A DNA stretch of 64,000 nt from Draconibacterium aestuarii (GTDB taxonomy: Bacteria; Bacteroidota; Bacteroidia; Bacteroidales; Prolixibacteraceae), in the NCBI GenBank assembly GCA_026671195.1, contig JAPOHD010000069.1, positions 124,001 to 188,000 of the forward strand, in the 5' to 3' direction. Shown here piece by piece: positions 26,032 to 35,832 of the stretch. The notes beneath the pieces were generated by a model. It was not told the DNA's origin and did not search any database. It worked only from the letters and a program-made list of their open reading frames with translations. The position numbers and the translations under genes were made by a program. Each line of letters begins with the position of its first letter. Within the stretch, counting starts at the first letter, position 1.

Positions 26032-27495
26032 TTAATCCCGCCAAAAAGAAGGGGTAAAGATTACAAGCAGAGAATAAATTTCAAGCCGGCCAACTACCAT
26101 TAACAAAGCTAGAAAATATTTTGCACCTGTAGGCAAATGCAGAAAATTGCTTACCGGGCCAACTGTACCAAACCCGGGACCTATGCCGGCCATACTTGTT
26201 GCAACCGCACCAAAAGAAGTGGCCAGATCGTTGGTCCAAAACATCATTACAAAAGTACCAACTGCAACAATCAGGTAATAAAAGAATATAAAAGTGAGTA
26301 TGTTCTGAACGAGTTCCTTTTGTATATGTTTCCCGTTATACCGAACCACCTTAACTGTATTAGGGTAAATTATTTCGGTTACTCCCTGCCTAATTTTTTT
26401 AAAGGCAATTAAATGTCTGATAACTTTAATCCCTCCCCCTGTTGAACCGGATGAAGCACCAATAAGCATTAATATTGCAATTAAGCCTACCGCCTGAACC
26501 GGCCACTGCAAATAATCGGCTGTTGCAAAACCTGTAGCGGTAATAATTGAAATAACCTGGAAAAAAGAACTTCTGAATGCCCGTTCAAACCCCAATTCCC
26601 GGTGTTGAAAAAATAAAAGCAGGGTGATGATTCCTCCAACAAATAATATGATTTTCAAGTAAAGCCGGAGTTCTTCATTTTTTAAAGCTGACTTGAATTT
26701 TCGGTTCAACATTAAAAAATGCACGGTAAAATTAATCCCCGACATCATCATAAAAAATGCAATAATATATTGAACAAAAGGTGAATACCCTGCAATACTA
26801 TCGTTTTGAGTTGAAAAACCTCCGGTAGCAATTGTAGCAAACGAATGGCAAACACTATCGAAAAGTGGCATCCCCCCCACCCAAAGCAGTATTGTTTCAA
26901 CAAACGTTAATCCAATGTATATCAACCAAAGATTACGAGCAATGTTTTTAATTCGGGTGGAAACTTTTTCGTTGGCCACACTCGATATTTCGGAATAAAA
27001 CAGATAAATTCCATTGATCTTTAAAAAAGGCATTATAGCAATTACCAGAACAATAATTCCCATTCCTCCGATCCAGTGAGTTTCAGCTCTCCAAAACAAA
27101 ATGCTTTTGGGAAGCAACTCAATATCAGCAAGAATTGACGATCCTGTGGTTGTAAATCCCGAAATTGATTCAAAAAAAGCATTTGTAAATTGAGGAATAC
27201 TCTGCGTTGCAAGATATGGCAAAGTGCCTACAAGCCCCATTAGTATCCAGCCCAGACTAACAATTACAAAACTTTCCCTTTTCGATGGTTCAATGTAGCG
27301 CTTTTTACGTGTTAATATATTCAGAAGAACACCAAACAATAAAGTTCCGATAAAGGTCAGAAAAAATCGACAGGTAATGGATTCGCGATAATAAAACGAC
27401 ACGGCCACAGCCAAAAGCATAAACAAACTTTCGAATACAACTACAATTGAAACAAAATGTAAGATTAATGCAACGCTTATTTTTGCTGTTTTCAT
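26032..27495 (-). CDS. trkH: TrkH-family potassium uptake protein (channel subunit)
   Basis: 487 residues with about ten to twelve membrane spans arranged as four M1-P-M2 repeats. The selectivity loops are visible: SGFTTTGSS (first), ATGGFST, ATGFATADY and MAGIGPGFGTVG (last). The conserved ETHWIGGMGIIVL segment follows loop 1. It forms the K+ channel of the Trk/Ktr systems and needs a TrkA/KtrA ring subunit, which is not in this window; its function alone is therefore inferred. No gene is close enough to form an operon. Confidence 0.93.
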   Translation of the reverse strand: MKTAKISVALILHFVSIVVVFESLFMLLAVAVSFYYRESITCRFFLTFIGTLLFGVLLNILTRKKRYIEPSKRESFVIVSLGWILMGLVGTLPYLATQSIPQFTNAFFESISGFTTTGSSILADIELLPKSILFWRAETHWIGGMGIIVLVIAIMPFLKINGIYLFYSEISSVANEKVSTRIKNIARNLWLIYIGLTFVETILLWVGGMPLFDSVCHSFATIATGGFSTQNDSIAGYSPFVQYIIAFFMMMSGINFTVHFLMLNRKFKSALKNEELRLYLKIILFVGGIITLLLFFQHRELGFERAFRSSFFQVISIITATGFATADYLQWPVQAVGLIAILMLIGASSGSTGGGIKVIRHLIAFKKIRQGVTEIIYPNTVKVVRYNGKHIQKELVQNILTFIFFYYLIVAVGTFVMMFWTNDLATSFGAVATSMAGIGPGFGTVGPVSNFLHLPTGAKYFLALLMVVGRLEIYSLLVIFTPSFWRD

Positions 27496-27607
27496 AAAGG
27501 TTATATTGACTGCAAAATGCGAGGTAGCACGCTGATAAAAACTAAATTAATAAAATGGCATTCGACTTTCGATATTGAATGAAAGTATTCTTTAATGAAA
27601 GGGAAAA

Positions 27608-28015
27608 TTAAATGGTGTGTAAAGGAGGGGGAAGATTGGTATAATGCTGTAACAGCAATAGCTGAGAAAAGTCTTGGTTTGTAAATTTGAGTGAAACAAA
27701 CGAATGAATTTGAAAATTTTGTAACCCACGCCTGTTTTTACACAATCCGATTTTAGCATCCTGGACTTCAACAACTTCATCCAATACCGAAACAGACAAT
27801 TCGATATCGGCAGACTCGATATACATCCAACTTTCCTGTTCCGAACCAATTATGGCAAAGCTATCTGCATTATTATTCGTTCCTGCCTGTTGCTGCCAAA
27901 TGGCAAATAAACAAAAGAACGAAATTAAAATTTGTATGTATTTCAACCTTTTCAATTGAATAATATTGCCGGCAAATGTACCACGAATAATATTAGCATA
28001 GACAAAAAAAAACAT
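27608..28015 (-). CDS. Small predicted secreted protein, unknown
   Basis: An open frame of 135 codons from ATG at 28015; a TTG at 27955 gives a more typical signal peptide (LKRLKYIQILISFFCLFA). The mature part contains a short acidic stretch (ESADIELSVSVLDEVVEVQ) and ends LQHYTNLPPPLHTI. I do not recognise it. It lies between TrkH and the metallopeptidase on the same strand. The signal peptide makes it more believable than a chance frame, but support is limited. Confidence 0.4.
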   Translation of the reverse strand: MFFFVYANIIRGTFAGNIIQLKRLKYIQILISFFCLFAIWQQQAGTNNNADSFAIIGSEQESWMYIESADIELSVSVLDEVVEVQDAKIGLCKNRRGLQNFQIHSFVSLKFTNQDFSQLLLLQHYTNLPPPLHTI

Positions 28016-28106
28016 TATCGGGACAAAGATGAAGTTTATATTAAAATCCGATTTTCCTTAAAATCGCCGAAAACAATCATATGTTCAACTTTTGATTCCC
28101 GCCGGA

Positions 28107-28805
28107 TTACAAGGTGTAGGTTGAATATTGTTTAACCTGCGTTGCCAGTTCGCGAGCCCTGTTGTTTGTTATTTGATTTAATCGTTGCCAGAATTTTTCG
28201 CCGTGATTCTTAATCTCGGTATGCACCAGTTCGTGAAGTAAAATATAATCGATCAGTTCAACTGGTAATTTCATCATTTGCAGGTTCAAACTAATGTTGT
28301 TTTGCGAAGAACAGCTTCCCCAGTTACGCCGATTGTTTCGTATGGTTATTTTATTAAAATCAAAACCATTACGCTTGGCCAGTTCGCTTATCCGAACCGG
28401 CAACAATCTTTTGGCTTCTATCCGGTAAATCTCCGTTACATAATGTTCAATATAATCCAAACATTCTTTCTCCTCAAAATCCGTAACAATAATTGTTACA
28501 TCGCTGCCCCTTTTCATTATTCTGTTTTCACTTCCCAAAATAAATTTAATGGTATGCAACTTGGTTTTCAGTTCAGAATTGGCTGCTACCTTTGCTTTTC
28601 GCAATTCCATTTTTTGTTGCTGACTTCTAATCCAGTCTTCATTTTTTAACACAAAAGCCAGCACTTCCTTTGAAGAAACATAAAAAGGAAAAGAAACCAG
28701 CACCGATTTATCGGGTTTTACACTTATCTTTATATTTTTAGATCGCCTATTTTTAGAAAATGTAATGTTTCCGATCTGTTTTAATTGAACTACTTGGTTC
28801 GGCAT
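28107..28805 (-). CDS. YgjP/M48-like zinc metallopeptidase
   Basis: 232 residues, typical length. The catalytic HELVHTEIKNHGEKFW holds the H-E-x-x-H zinc site with the downstream glutamate region. RNNRRNWGSCSSQNNISLN precedes it, the family's W-G-S-C-S block. These predicted zinc-dependent proteins (YgjP, DUF45) are cytoplasmic and often associated with restriction-modification loci, but none is adjacent here. Substrate is unknown. The next gene on the plus strand is divergent. Confidence 0.9.
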   Translation of the reverse strand: MPNQVVQLKQIGNITFSKNRRSKNIKISVKPDKSVLVSFPFYVSSKEVLAFVLKNEDWIRSQQQKMELRKAKVAANSELKTKLHTIKFILGSENRIMKRGSDVTIIVTDFEEKECLDYIEHYVTEIYRIEAKRLLPVRISELAKRNGFDFNKITIRNNRRNWGSCSSQNNISLNLQMMKLPVELIDYILLHELVHTEIKNHGEKFWQRLNQITNNRARELATQVKQYSTYTL

Positions 28806-28841
28806 ATGTTATTATAAAAAATTAAATCAAAGATATTAAAC

Positions 28842-29543
28842 ATGGGAAATAAAAAAATTGAAGTATTTGTTAACCTTACCAAAACCGATACTGTTGTAGC
28901 TCTTGACGAGAATATTCTACCGGGAAGTCTTGTTTTCGATTCACTGAATCCGTTTCCGGGCTACTACCACGAATTGCCTACCGATGCAAGTTCAATATAC
29001 ATATATATGGTATTGGACAAACAATATCCTTTGGAGGAAATATTACGTGCCTCACAAAATATTGAAAAGGGTTTTGACTGGAGTTTTGATGCCGGGAAAG
29101 CTTACATTACAATTGGTTCAACCTTCCTAAATGCCATCCGGGTTCGCCACCTGCCCGCAATTGATATGGTTGGAAAAATACAGGAAGCTTATGCCAAACA
29201 AGGAATCAACTTTTTAATGAACAAAAAGTTAAAAGGCAAACTTGAAGCCAATGTAAAAATTGTAAAATTCCTTGTTTTGGAAGATCTGGGTGGAGGTATT
29301 TACTTAAATAGTGATGATCCCACATTTGCTTATATTGAAATCCCTAAATATTTAAGTCCGGAAGCTTTTACCAAAGTTTCGATGGATGTGAAATACAATT
29401 GGGAAGGACATGAATTTGATGCGGCCAGCGCCTCATTTTATAACAGTGGAAAACTTTATGAGATGGTTAGAATCCGATCGGATAAAATGAATGTCGAATA
29501 TTTAAGCAGCATTAAAAAGTTGTATTCCGATAAAATACGCTAA
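28842..29543 (+). CDS. Conserved-looking cytoplasmic protein, unknown
   Basis: 233 residues without signal peptide or membrane helices. The sequence is mixed alpha/beta and well-formed, with segments such as GKAYITIGSTFLNAIRVRHLPAI and VKFLVLEDLGGGIYL. No catalytic motif stands out and I do not recognise the family. It is preceded by the divergent metallopeptidase gene and followed by its own terminator, so it appears monocistronic. The acidic N-terminus and the lack of low-complexity sequence argue for a real gene. Confidence 0.8.
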   Translation: MGNKKIEVFVNLTKTDTVVALDENILPGSLVFDSLNPFPGYYHELPTDASSIYIYMVLDKQYPLEEILRASQNIEKGFDWSFDAGKAYITIGSTFLNAIRVRHLPAIDMVGKIQEAYAKQGINFLMNKKLKGKLEANVKIVKFLVLEDLGGGIYLNSDDPTFAYIEIPKYLSPEAFTKVSMDVKYNWEGHEFDAASASFYNSGKLYEMVRIRSDKMNVEYLSSIKKLYSDKIR

Positions 29544-29568
29544 AGCGGATGTTATAATACACAAAAAA

Positions 29569-29605
29569 GAGGTGATCTGTAAGTTAACGGATCACCTCTG
29601 TTATT
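29569..29605 (+). terminator. Terminator after the unknown gene at 28842
   Basis: GAGGTGATC (29569-29577) pairs with GATCACCTC (29590-29598) and is followed by TGTTATTTTC. Confidence 0.75.
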
Positions 29606-29696
29606 TTCGAATGTTTTTGCACATGTAATTTTAACACACTTTGTGCATTTTTTCTAACTTTAGCCCAATTATTAAACAACTAAATCTAGTGTTCCA

Positions 29697-30917
29697 ATGG
29701 GAGACAAGAACCGACTTTTTATTATCATCATAATTGCAGTTTTTGCACTGAGCAGTGCTGCTTTCTATTTCTATTCAAAATACAATGTTCCATCCACTTT
29801 AAAAGCGGGTTCGTTTCAAACCGAAACGATTGAGCGTGGCACGGTAATTTCTTCGATTAAAGCATCGGGAGTGGTTGAATCGGAAAGTGAAGTTTTGATT
29901 CTCAGTCCGGCACGAAGCATTATAAAAAAGGTGCTGGTTGAACCGGGGAGTTGGGTAGGTAAAGGAGAATTGATTCTTCAATTGGATAAAGAAAATGTGG
30001 CTAAAGAGATTGAGCAAATTTCCGATCAGTTGGAAATGAAACGAAATTCGCTGGAAAAAACGCAACTGAATGCACAAAGTACAAGGCTGGACCTGGGATA
30101 TAACGAAGAAGTTAAAAAATTGCGAATCACATCGTTGAAATCAACACTGGCCGATCAACAACAGCTACTTGAGGTTGGTGGTATTTCGCCGGCGCGAATT
30201 GAAAAAACCAAACAGGAAATTGTACTGGCAGAAAAAGATCTGGAAACACTCGTTGAAAAGAATTCAATTCGGCTTAAACAATTGGCCGCCGATGAAAAAG
30301 GATTAATCCTTCAAATAAAAGCCCAGGGAAAAGACCTGGATGAAAAACAAAATTTACTTAAAAAACTCGATATTAAAGCACCTTCGGCAGGAATCATTCT
30401 GGCAGTTACCGGAAACGAAGGATCGCGCGTTGATGCTGATAAAACACTGGTGCGTATGTCAGACCTAACATCATTTAAAGTGATCGGATCGATTGACGAA
30501 AAATTTGCCAAACAACTAAAAACCGGTAACCGGGTATTTGTTAAGATTGACAACGAAGATTTACCGGGTAGAGTTGGAAATATTACTCCAATGGTTGAAA
30601 ACCAAAAAGTTCAGTTTACCGTGCACCTGCAAGACAAAAGCCACCCAAAACTTATCTCAAATCAGAGTGTTGAGGTACATATTATAAACAGCGACAAAGA
30701 AAATGTACTTCGAATAAAAAAAATTCCTGCTTTTGAAAGCGGCAACCAGCAACAGGTTTTCGTTATAAAGGGTAACGAAGCAATTAAAACTAATATTATA
30801 CTGGGCACTATTGGCAACGACTATTGCGAAATTGTTTCGGGAATAACAGAGGGAGAGAAAGTCATTATTGATGATTTGAATTTCAGGGGACTGGACAGGA
30901 TTGAAATTGAGAACTAA
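29697..30917 (+). CDS. Periplasmic adaptor protein, HlyD type (efflux)
   Basis: 406 residues. N-terminal membrane anchor (LFIIIIIAVFALSSAAF), split lipoyl domain (SPARSIIKKVLVEPGSWVG and the later IKAPSAGIILAVTGNEGS), a long coiled-coil hairpin in between (KEIEQISDQLEMKRN...), and beta-barrel sequences. The TolC-family gene follows after 6 bases, so they form a two-gene unit. The pump itself (ABC or RND) is not here. It differs substantially from the adaptor at 4253, so they are distinct systems. Confidence 0.9.
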   Translation: MGDKNRLFIIIIIAVFALSSAAFYFYSKYNVPSTLKAGSFQTETIERGTVISSIKASGVVESESEVLILSPARSIIKKVLVEPGSWVGKGELILQLDKENVAKEIEQISDQLEMKRNSLEKTQLNAQSTRLDLGYNEEVKKLRITSLKSTLADQQQLLEVGGISPARIEKTKQEIVLAEKDLETLVEKNSIRLKQLAADEKGLILQIKAQGKDLDEKQNLLKKLDIKAPSAGIILAVTGNEGSRVDADKTLVRMSDLTSFKVIGSIDEKFAKQLKTGNRVFVKIDNEDLPGRVGNITPMVENQKVQFTVHLQDKSHPKLISNQSVEVHIINSDKENVLRIKKIPAFESGNQQQVFVIKGNEAIKTNIILGTIGNDYCEIVSGITEGEKVIIDDLNFRGLDRIEIEN

Positions 30918-30923
30918 GGAGCG

Positions 30924-32441
30924 ATGAAAAGATTTGTTTACGTTTTTTGTTTGTTGGCTTTTATCAGTTGGCAGGCACACACCCAGGAAAGTAATTTAAA
31001 AACGTACGTTTTAACACTCGACGAGGTAATCGATCTGGCTGTCTCTCAGTCATCGGCCATCCGTTACACACAAAACAGTAATGTAAATTATTTTTGGCGC
31101 TACAGGAATTACAAAACACGTTTTCGTCCGCAGCTCAGGTTATCAGGCGATTTACCCAATTACCAGCACACAACAAGCCCGATTACCCAACCCGATGGAA
31201 GTATCGAATTTAAACAAGTTTCAAACTTGTCTGCCTCTTCCTCGCTTTCCCTTAACCAATATATTCCGCAATTGGGCACGAACCTATGGGCCAGCACATC
31301 GGCTGTTGGAATAAGGAATTTAAAAAACGAAGAAACAAGTTATTCGGGAAGTCCATTTTCAATTGGATTTCAGCAACCTTTGTTTTCATACAACTGGATG
31401 AAATGGTACCGCAAAACCGAACCCATGATTTTTGATGAAGCTCAAAAACGTTTTGTGGAAGAAATTGAAGAGATTGCATTAAATACTACCAGTCGCTTTT
31501 TCAACTACCTTGCGGTTCAAACCAATTATAATCTGGCCGAAAGTAACCTAAAAAACAGCAAAGACAATTTAAAAATATCGGCAACGAAAAAAGAACTGGG
31601 GCAAATATCGGATAACGATTATGCACGAATTGAGCTTTCGGTATTGAATGCCCAAAAAGCGTTAAATCAGGCACGCATGGATTTAAAAAATGCCGACTTC
31701 AATTTGAAATCCTATATCGGATTAGATCAGTCGCGTAAAATTGAATTAATTATACCACTGAATATTACGCTGTTTGACATTGATCCCGAACTGGCCCTGG
31801 CAAAAGCCAAAGAAAACCGCAAGGAAACCACATACTACCAACGGCGCCTTATAAATGCCGATCGCGAACTGGCTCAGGCAAAAAGCAATACCGGACTGAG
31901 TGCAACGTTACGAGGTAGTTTTGGATTATCAAACAGCTCTGAAACACTGTCAGGGATTTATGAAGAACCGGAAAGAGACCGGATGCTGCGAATTTCGGTT
32001 AGTATTCCAATTCTTGACTGGGGAAATTCAGCCTCATCTGTTAAGCTGGCCGAATCGCAGCGCGATTTAACCATTTTCGATGTAAACAAGGACATTGAGG
32101 ATTTTGAACGGGGTGTAATCGTACAGGTCGAACAGTTTAGCCTGTTAAAAGACCAACTGAAAACTGCCACAGAAGCTGACCGCGTTGCCGGAGACGGATA
32201 CAAAATTGCGTTAAAAAAATTCCAAAACGGCGAATTAAGTATCACCGATTTAAATATTTCGCTTCAGGAACGCGAAGCCGCCAAACGAGATTATATCCGC
32301 TCTATACAAAACTACTGGATTGCCTTTTACAGCTTGCGTGAACGCACACTATACGACTTTGAAAAAGGGCACAACATTACCTATAGCAATCCAATGCTTG
32401 AAGAAGAAATGCAACGCTATTCTTTTGATAATTTTGATTAG
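30924..32441 (+). CDS. TolC-family outer membrane efflux protein
   Basis: 505 residues. Signal peptide (VFCLLAFISWQAHTQ), then two copies of the TolC-type alpha-helical/beta-strand repeat: long helices rich in Ala, Asn, Lys and Glu (for example SNLKNSKDNLKISATKKE and later ALKKFQNGELSITDLNISLQ), with YSGSPFSIGFQQPLF near the barrel. Forms an outer membrane channel that exports small molecules when coupled to the adaptor gene just upstream; a good ribosome-binding sequence, AAGGAG, precedes its start. No pump gene is adjacent. Confidence 0.9.
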   Translation: MKRFVYVFCLLAFISWQAHTQESNLKTYVLTLDEVIDLAVSQSSAIRYTQNSNVNYFWRYRNYKTRFRPQLRLSGDLPNYQHTTSPITQPDGSIEFKQVSNLSASSSLSLNQYIPQLGTNLWASTSAVGIRNLKNEETSYSGSPFSIGFQQPLFSYNWMKWYRKTEPMIFDEAQKRFVEEIEEIALNTTSRFFNYLAVQTNYNLAESNLKNSKDNLKISATKKELGQISDNDYARIELSVLNAQKALNQARMDLKNADFNLKSYIGLDQSRKIELIIPLNITLFDIDPELALAKAKENRKETTYYQRRLINADRELAQAKSNTGLSATLRGSFGLSNSSETLSGIYEEPERDRMLRISVSIPILDWGNSASSVKLAESQRDLTIFDVNKDIEDFERGVIVQVEQFSLLKDQLKTATEADRVAGDGYKIALKKFQNGELSITDLNISLQEREAAKRDYIRSIQNYWIAFYSLRERTLYDFEKGHNITYSNPMLEEEMQRYSFDNFD

Positions 32442-32459
32442 ACGGAACTAAAATCGAAT

Positions 32460-33581
32460 CTATTCTCCCGGAAAATATTCACGGGTTTCAAGTGTTGTTA
32501 AATTATTTGAATGCACCCGATCAACCTTTAAACCCAACTGTTCGTTAACTGTTTTTCCATTGTATGAATAAGTCTTATTCAGCGAGATCTGATTCAACAT
32601 TAGCTCTTTATAAGCTACCTCAAAATGATACGCAACATCAGTGAAATAATTTTTGGTTGTGTTACCCACAGCCAATCCTTTTCCTTGTCGGTTATTTTTC
32701 GATGATTGAACTTCTCCTTCAATTTTTAACACAGAATAATCAACCTTGTTAATGGTAATCTTCCCCTTAAACGTATTCGCATAATAATCACCTGATCCTT
32801 CCAGTGTCGGTTTATTTTGGCTAAATGCTATTACCCAATATTCTTTCCCATCAATGGTTGGTTGGCTCTCCAGCGAAAGTTTAAAATCGGTCAAAAGCGC
32901 GGGATTCAAAACCGATGATCCCGAACGAACCCAGTCCAACTCCAGTAAATCATCGATATTCATTAATCCTGTGGAAAACCGATAATCTCCGTCGTCTGCT
33001 TCCTTTGTTACTGAATATTTTCGTGAAATATAGGCATCCTCTTTCGAAACGTCGGCATAACCTTTTGCATCATAAATCAGTACCGAAGCTTTTTGGGGTG
33101 TTTGCGTTTTATTTTCGACCACACAATTATTCGTATAAATGCAGTGCAGATTAAACGGCCCGGCTCCATAATTATATTTTATATCTTCGGACGCCATGCG
33201 TAAAATCCGAATAAGTACCATATTTTGCGCGGCAACATCTACCTCATCAACCCCATATGATTGCGCGTCCATTTTTACCACATTAAACTCTTTGCCAAAA
33301 AGCGTATTTACCGGAAATTGCTTATTTGTAAATCCAACGGCCGAAAAATAAATATTCTTTTCAACCATATCTCCAGGGATTTTTAATTCAAAATTCCCCT
33401 CGCCATCGCTGGCTGTTCCATAAAACGTATTTTCCAATCCGATATTAGTATACGAAACCGGACGATTGCTCACTGCATCCACAACTTTTCCTTTAATCGT
33501 TTGGGCTACTTTACTGCCTTCTTGCGCATAAACTGAAACCGAAAGAAACAGGAACAACTGGATTATTGATAATATCTTCAT
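32460..33581 (-). CDS. CarboxypepD_reg-like domain outer-envelope protein
   Basis: 373 residues. Signal peptide (QLFLFLSVSVYAQ) followed by a CarboxypepD_reg-like domain (TIKGKVVDAVSNRPVSYTNIG, then TASDGEGNFEL), and a DUF5686-like C-terminal part with strands such as WVIAFSQNKPTLE and KGLAVGNTTKNY. This module also begins TonB-dependent receptors, but this protein lacks the plug and barrel. Likely periplasm-facing or outer membrane-associated; function unknown. It is convergent with the TolC gene (18 bases apart). Confidence 0.8.
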   Translation of the reverse strand: MKILSIIQLFLFLSVSVYAQEGSKVAQTIKGKVVDAVSNRPVSYTNIGLENTFYGTASDGEGNFELKIPGDMVEKNIYFSAVGFTNKQFPVNTLFGKEFNVVKMDAQSYGVDEVDVAAQNMVLIRILRMASEDIKYNYGAGPFNLHCIYTNNCVVENKTQTPQKASVLIYDAKGYADVSKEDAYISRKYSVTKEADDGDYRFSTGLMNIDDLLELDWVRSGSSVLNPALLTDFKLSLESQPTIDGKEYWVIAFSQNKPTLEGSGDYYANTFKGKITINKVDYSVLKIEGEVQSSKNNRQGKGLAVGNTTKNYFTDVAYHFEVAYKELMLNQISLNKTYSYNGKTVNEQLGLKVDRVHSNNLTTLETREYFPGE

Positions 33582-33832
33582 CTTACGTATTTTTTATTGC
33601 AAAATTGTATACAAGTAAATTTAGAGTCTCACTTTAAAAAGCACTAATTTTTACTTACACACCTCCAAATGTAAACAAATTAAGTTAAACCAAGCTGAAT
33701 GAAATTGCTCTAAAAAAACAAGTCGCAACTGCATTTGCCACCTAAAAAACTAACTATTAGCAACTTCCCAACCAGGTCTTTAAAAATAGTATTCTTATTA
33801 TTTGAAATAATACCAATCATAACTTTATAACG
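33582..33832. other. Gene-free stretch
   Basis: A+T-rich stretch between divergent genes with no coding signal or hairpin of note. The promoter for the coiled-coil lipoprotein follows at 33833. Confidence 0.45.
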
Positions 33833-33864
33833 TTGTATTACAAAATTATTATTGTTTATATTTG
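33833..33864 (+). promoter_or_regulatory. Promoter of the coiled-coil lipoprotein gene
   Basis: TTG at 33833-33835, a 21-base spacer, and TATATTTG at 33857-33864, matching the Bacteroidota pattern. The start codon lies 26 bases downstream. Confidence 0.6.
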
Positions 33865-33890
33865 TTTCAACCACAAAAAAACAGATTACT

Positions 33891-34547
33891 ATGAAACGAA
33901 AATATTTTGTCATTCTTATCAGTATTGTAATGGTTTCTCTTTCGTCGTGTGTTTCAAAAAAGAAATACCTTGAAATGGAAGCCGGCCGTTTATCAGCAGA
34001 AGAACTTTCGCGCAAACTTGATGCCGAGAACAACGCAAAAGCAGACCGAATTAAAGCACTGATTGCCGATTACGAGGAAATGAAAAATGAACTTCTGGAA
34101 AGTAATGCGATGAAAGACCAATATATCACTGAGCTTAAACAGGAAATGCATTTACTTTCGGAAGAACTGAACAAACAAAAAGAGTCGCTGCAAGAAACAA
34201 GTTTTAACCTCGATTTTGAAAAACAACGACTAACCAATGCCATGAACAGCAAAGATGAAAGAATAAATTCGTTGCAAACCGAATTAAATGAATTAGAAAG
34301 CGAGATTTCTGCAAAAAATTCAGTAATCGACCAGAAAAATTTTGATATCAGGCAATTGAATGAACAGGCGAAAGTATTAGAAAGCAAAATTAAATCGGGC
34401 GAAAATAATTTGACAGACCTCAAGGGACAGCTGGAAAAATCAAAAGCCGATGCGGCCTCGCTTCAAAAACAAATGACAGAAAAAGATACTTCGATAAAAA
34501 AACTTGAAAACCAGGTTAACCTGTTAAAAAAGGAGATTGGACAATAA
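33891..34547 (+). CDS. Coiled-coil lipoprotein
   Basis: 218 residues from ATG at 33891, with a lipobox ending at Cys17 (VSLSSC). The remainder is almost entirely coiled coil with heptads of Leu/Ile and charged residues (ELSRKLDAENNAK through LVNLLKKEIG). The N-terminus, CVSKKKYLEMEAGR, resembles the start of OmpA-family proteins of Bacteroidota, whose C-terminal peptidoglycan-binding domain is missing here. It may tether to, or act as a spacer within, the envelope. Stand-alone gene; a terminator-like hairpin lies about 130 bases downstream. Confidence 0.85.
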   Translation: MKRKYFVILISIVMVSLSSCVSKKKYLEMEAGRLSAEELSRKLDAENNAKADRIKALIADYEEMKNELLESNAMKDQYITELKQEMHLLSEELNKQKESLQETSFNLDFEKQRLTNAMNSKDERINSLQTELNELESEISAKNSVIDQKNFDIRQLNEQAKVLESKIKSGENNLTDLKGQLEKSKADAASLQKQMTEKDTSIKKLENQVNLLKKEIGQ

Positions 34548-34660
34548 CGGATTTTTATTCAAAAAAAACATCTTTCTGTTTAACAAAAGAAGATTTCAAT
34601 TATTAAATAGGTGTAATAATTAGAAGGTTTCATAACCTAAATATTATTGATTGCAAAAAA

Positions 34661-34711
34661 AGGAAAGCTTACTTTCCTGTAAAGCCTGGGGTACAACCAG
34701 GCTTTTTTCAT
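34661..34711 (+). terminator. Two tandem hairpins ending in a T-run
   Basis: AGGAAAG/CTTTCCT (34661-34678) is followed by AAAGCCTGG/CCAGGCTTT (34681-34705) and TTTTTT. The second is a good plus-strand terminator, 130 bases after the lipoprotein gene; the transcript could include a small non-coding tail. Confidence 0.6.
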
Positions 34712-34815
34712 TGAGTTTATGTGAGATGAAATCAGGAGCGAAACAAAGGCACTTACTTACGTAAATACCTTTGTAAATCCACTCTCTATTCTCTATTCCT
34801 ATAAAAAAAACTGCT

Positions 34816-35547
34816 TTACTTTTTTTCATCAACTACTTTAAACCACATGCGGTCACCCACATTGTAATATTCCTTTTCAATTCCTGGATTTTCGGCCAAC
34901 TGAGCCTTTGTATATGGGAAAAACGGAACCATTACATCATCTCCTTTTTCCCAATTGGCAGGTGTTAATACTTTTGCCTCATCAGTTGTTTTAAGAGCTT
35001 CAACAATCCGAACAATCTCTTCCATATTTCTACCAACCTGCATTGGATAGAAATTTATAGAACGAACAATATTTTGGTCATCAATAATAAATACTCCTCT
35101 GATATCCTTACTTGTACTTACAGGCTCGTGAAGCATTCCATACATTCTCGATGCTTTCCCATCAATATCTTCAAACAATGGAAATTCAATATTCTGGGTG
35201 CCCCTGTTTTTATAATTCAATTCCTCAAGATGCGACTCCCACATCTTATGAACATCCACATTATCAGTAGAAATAATAGCAATCTTTACTCCTAGCTTAT
35301 CAAAGGTTGGTTGTAAATTAGCTAGTTCCAGTAACTCGGAAGAACAGACCGGAGTAAAATCTGCCGGGTGACTAAAAAGAATTTTCCAGCTTTTTCCAAA
35401 ATCATTTGGGAATTTGAGTTCACCATGTGTTGAATTAGCGGTAAAACTTGGAGCTTTTGACCCAATTAAGGGAATTCTGTTGCCTTCTGCCAAAACCATT
35501 CCGGTTATTAGCGTACAAGCCAGTAATGTTAACATTAACTTTTTCAT
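34816..35547 (-). CDS. Exported 1-Cys peroxiredoxin (Prx6-like)
   Basis: 243 residues. Signal peptide (MLTLLACTLITGMVLA), then the thioredoxin-fold peroxiredoxin domain: SHPADFTPVC places the peroxidatic Cys at residue 68 with the Thr/Pro residues expected nearby. No second Cys occurs in the mature protein, so it would work in a 1-Cys way. The C-terminal extension (PFFPYTKAQLAENPGIEKEY) is Prx6-typical. It reduces peroxides. Most Prx6 proteins are cytoplasmic; the N-terminal extension points to a periplasmic location. Stands alone. Confidence 0.9.
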   Translation of the reverse strand: MKKLMLTLLACTLITGMVLAEGNRIPLIGSKAPSFTANSTHGELKFPNDFGKSWKILFSHPADFTPVCSSELLELANLQPTFDKLGVKIAIISTDNVDVHKMWESHLEELNYKNRGTQNIEFPLFEDIDGKASRMYGMLHEPVSTSKDIRGVFIIDDQNIVRSINFYPMQVGRNMEEIVRIVEALKTTDEAKVLTPANWEKGDDVMVPFFPYTKAQLAENPGIEKEYYNVGDRMWFKVVDEKK

Positions 35548-35832
35548 AACTAAAAATATTAAATTGGTTGCAGCTGCAAGTTACGATGGCCGAATCGCCA
35601 AAGCACATGTTAAATAACATATAAAGATTTTAATATCTTAATAGGTCTTTACTTTCAATAGACAGTATTGCCGAAATAAACCAATTTAAAACACTTATCA
35701 GTCATTTATCTTTTGATTTGATTATTTATATGGCCTTTAAATTTCAAATTGAAAGTTCAGAAAAATGCAAATAAAATACCTACCAGTACTTTTTTAACAT
35801 CCCGTTAAGTCTAATTCGATTATTTTGTTCGA

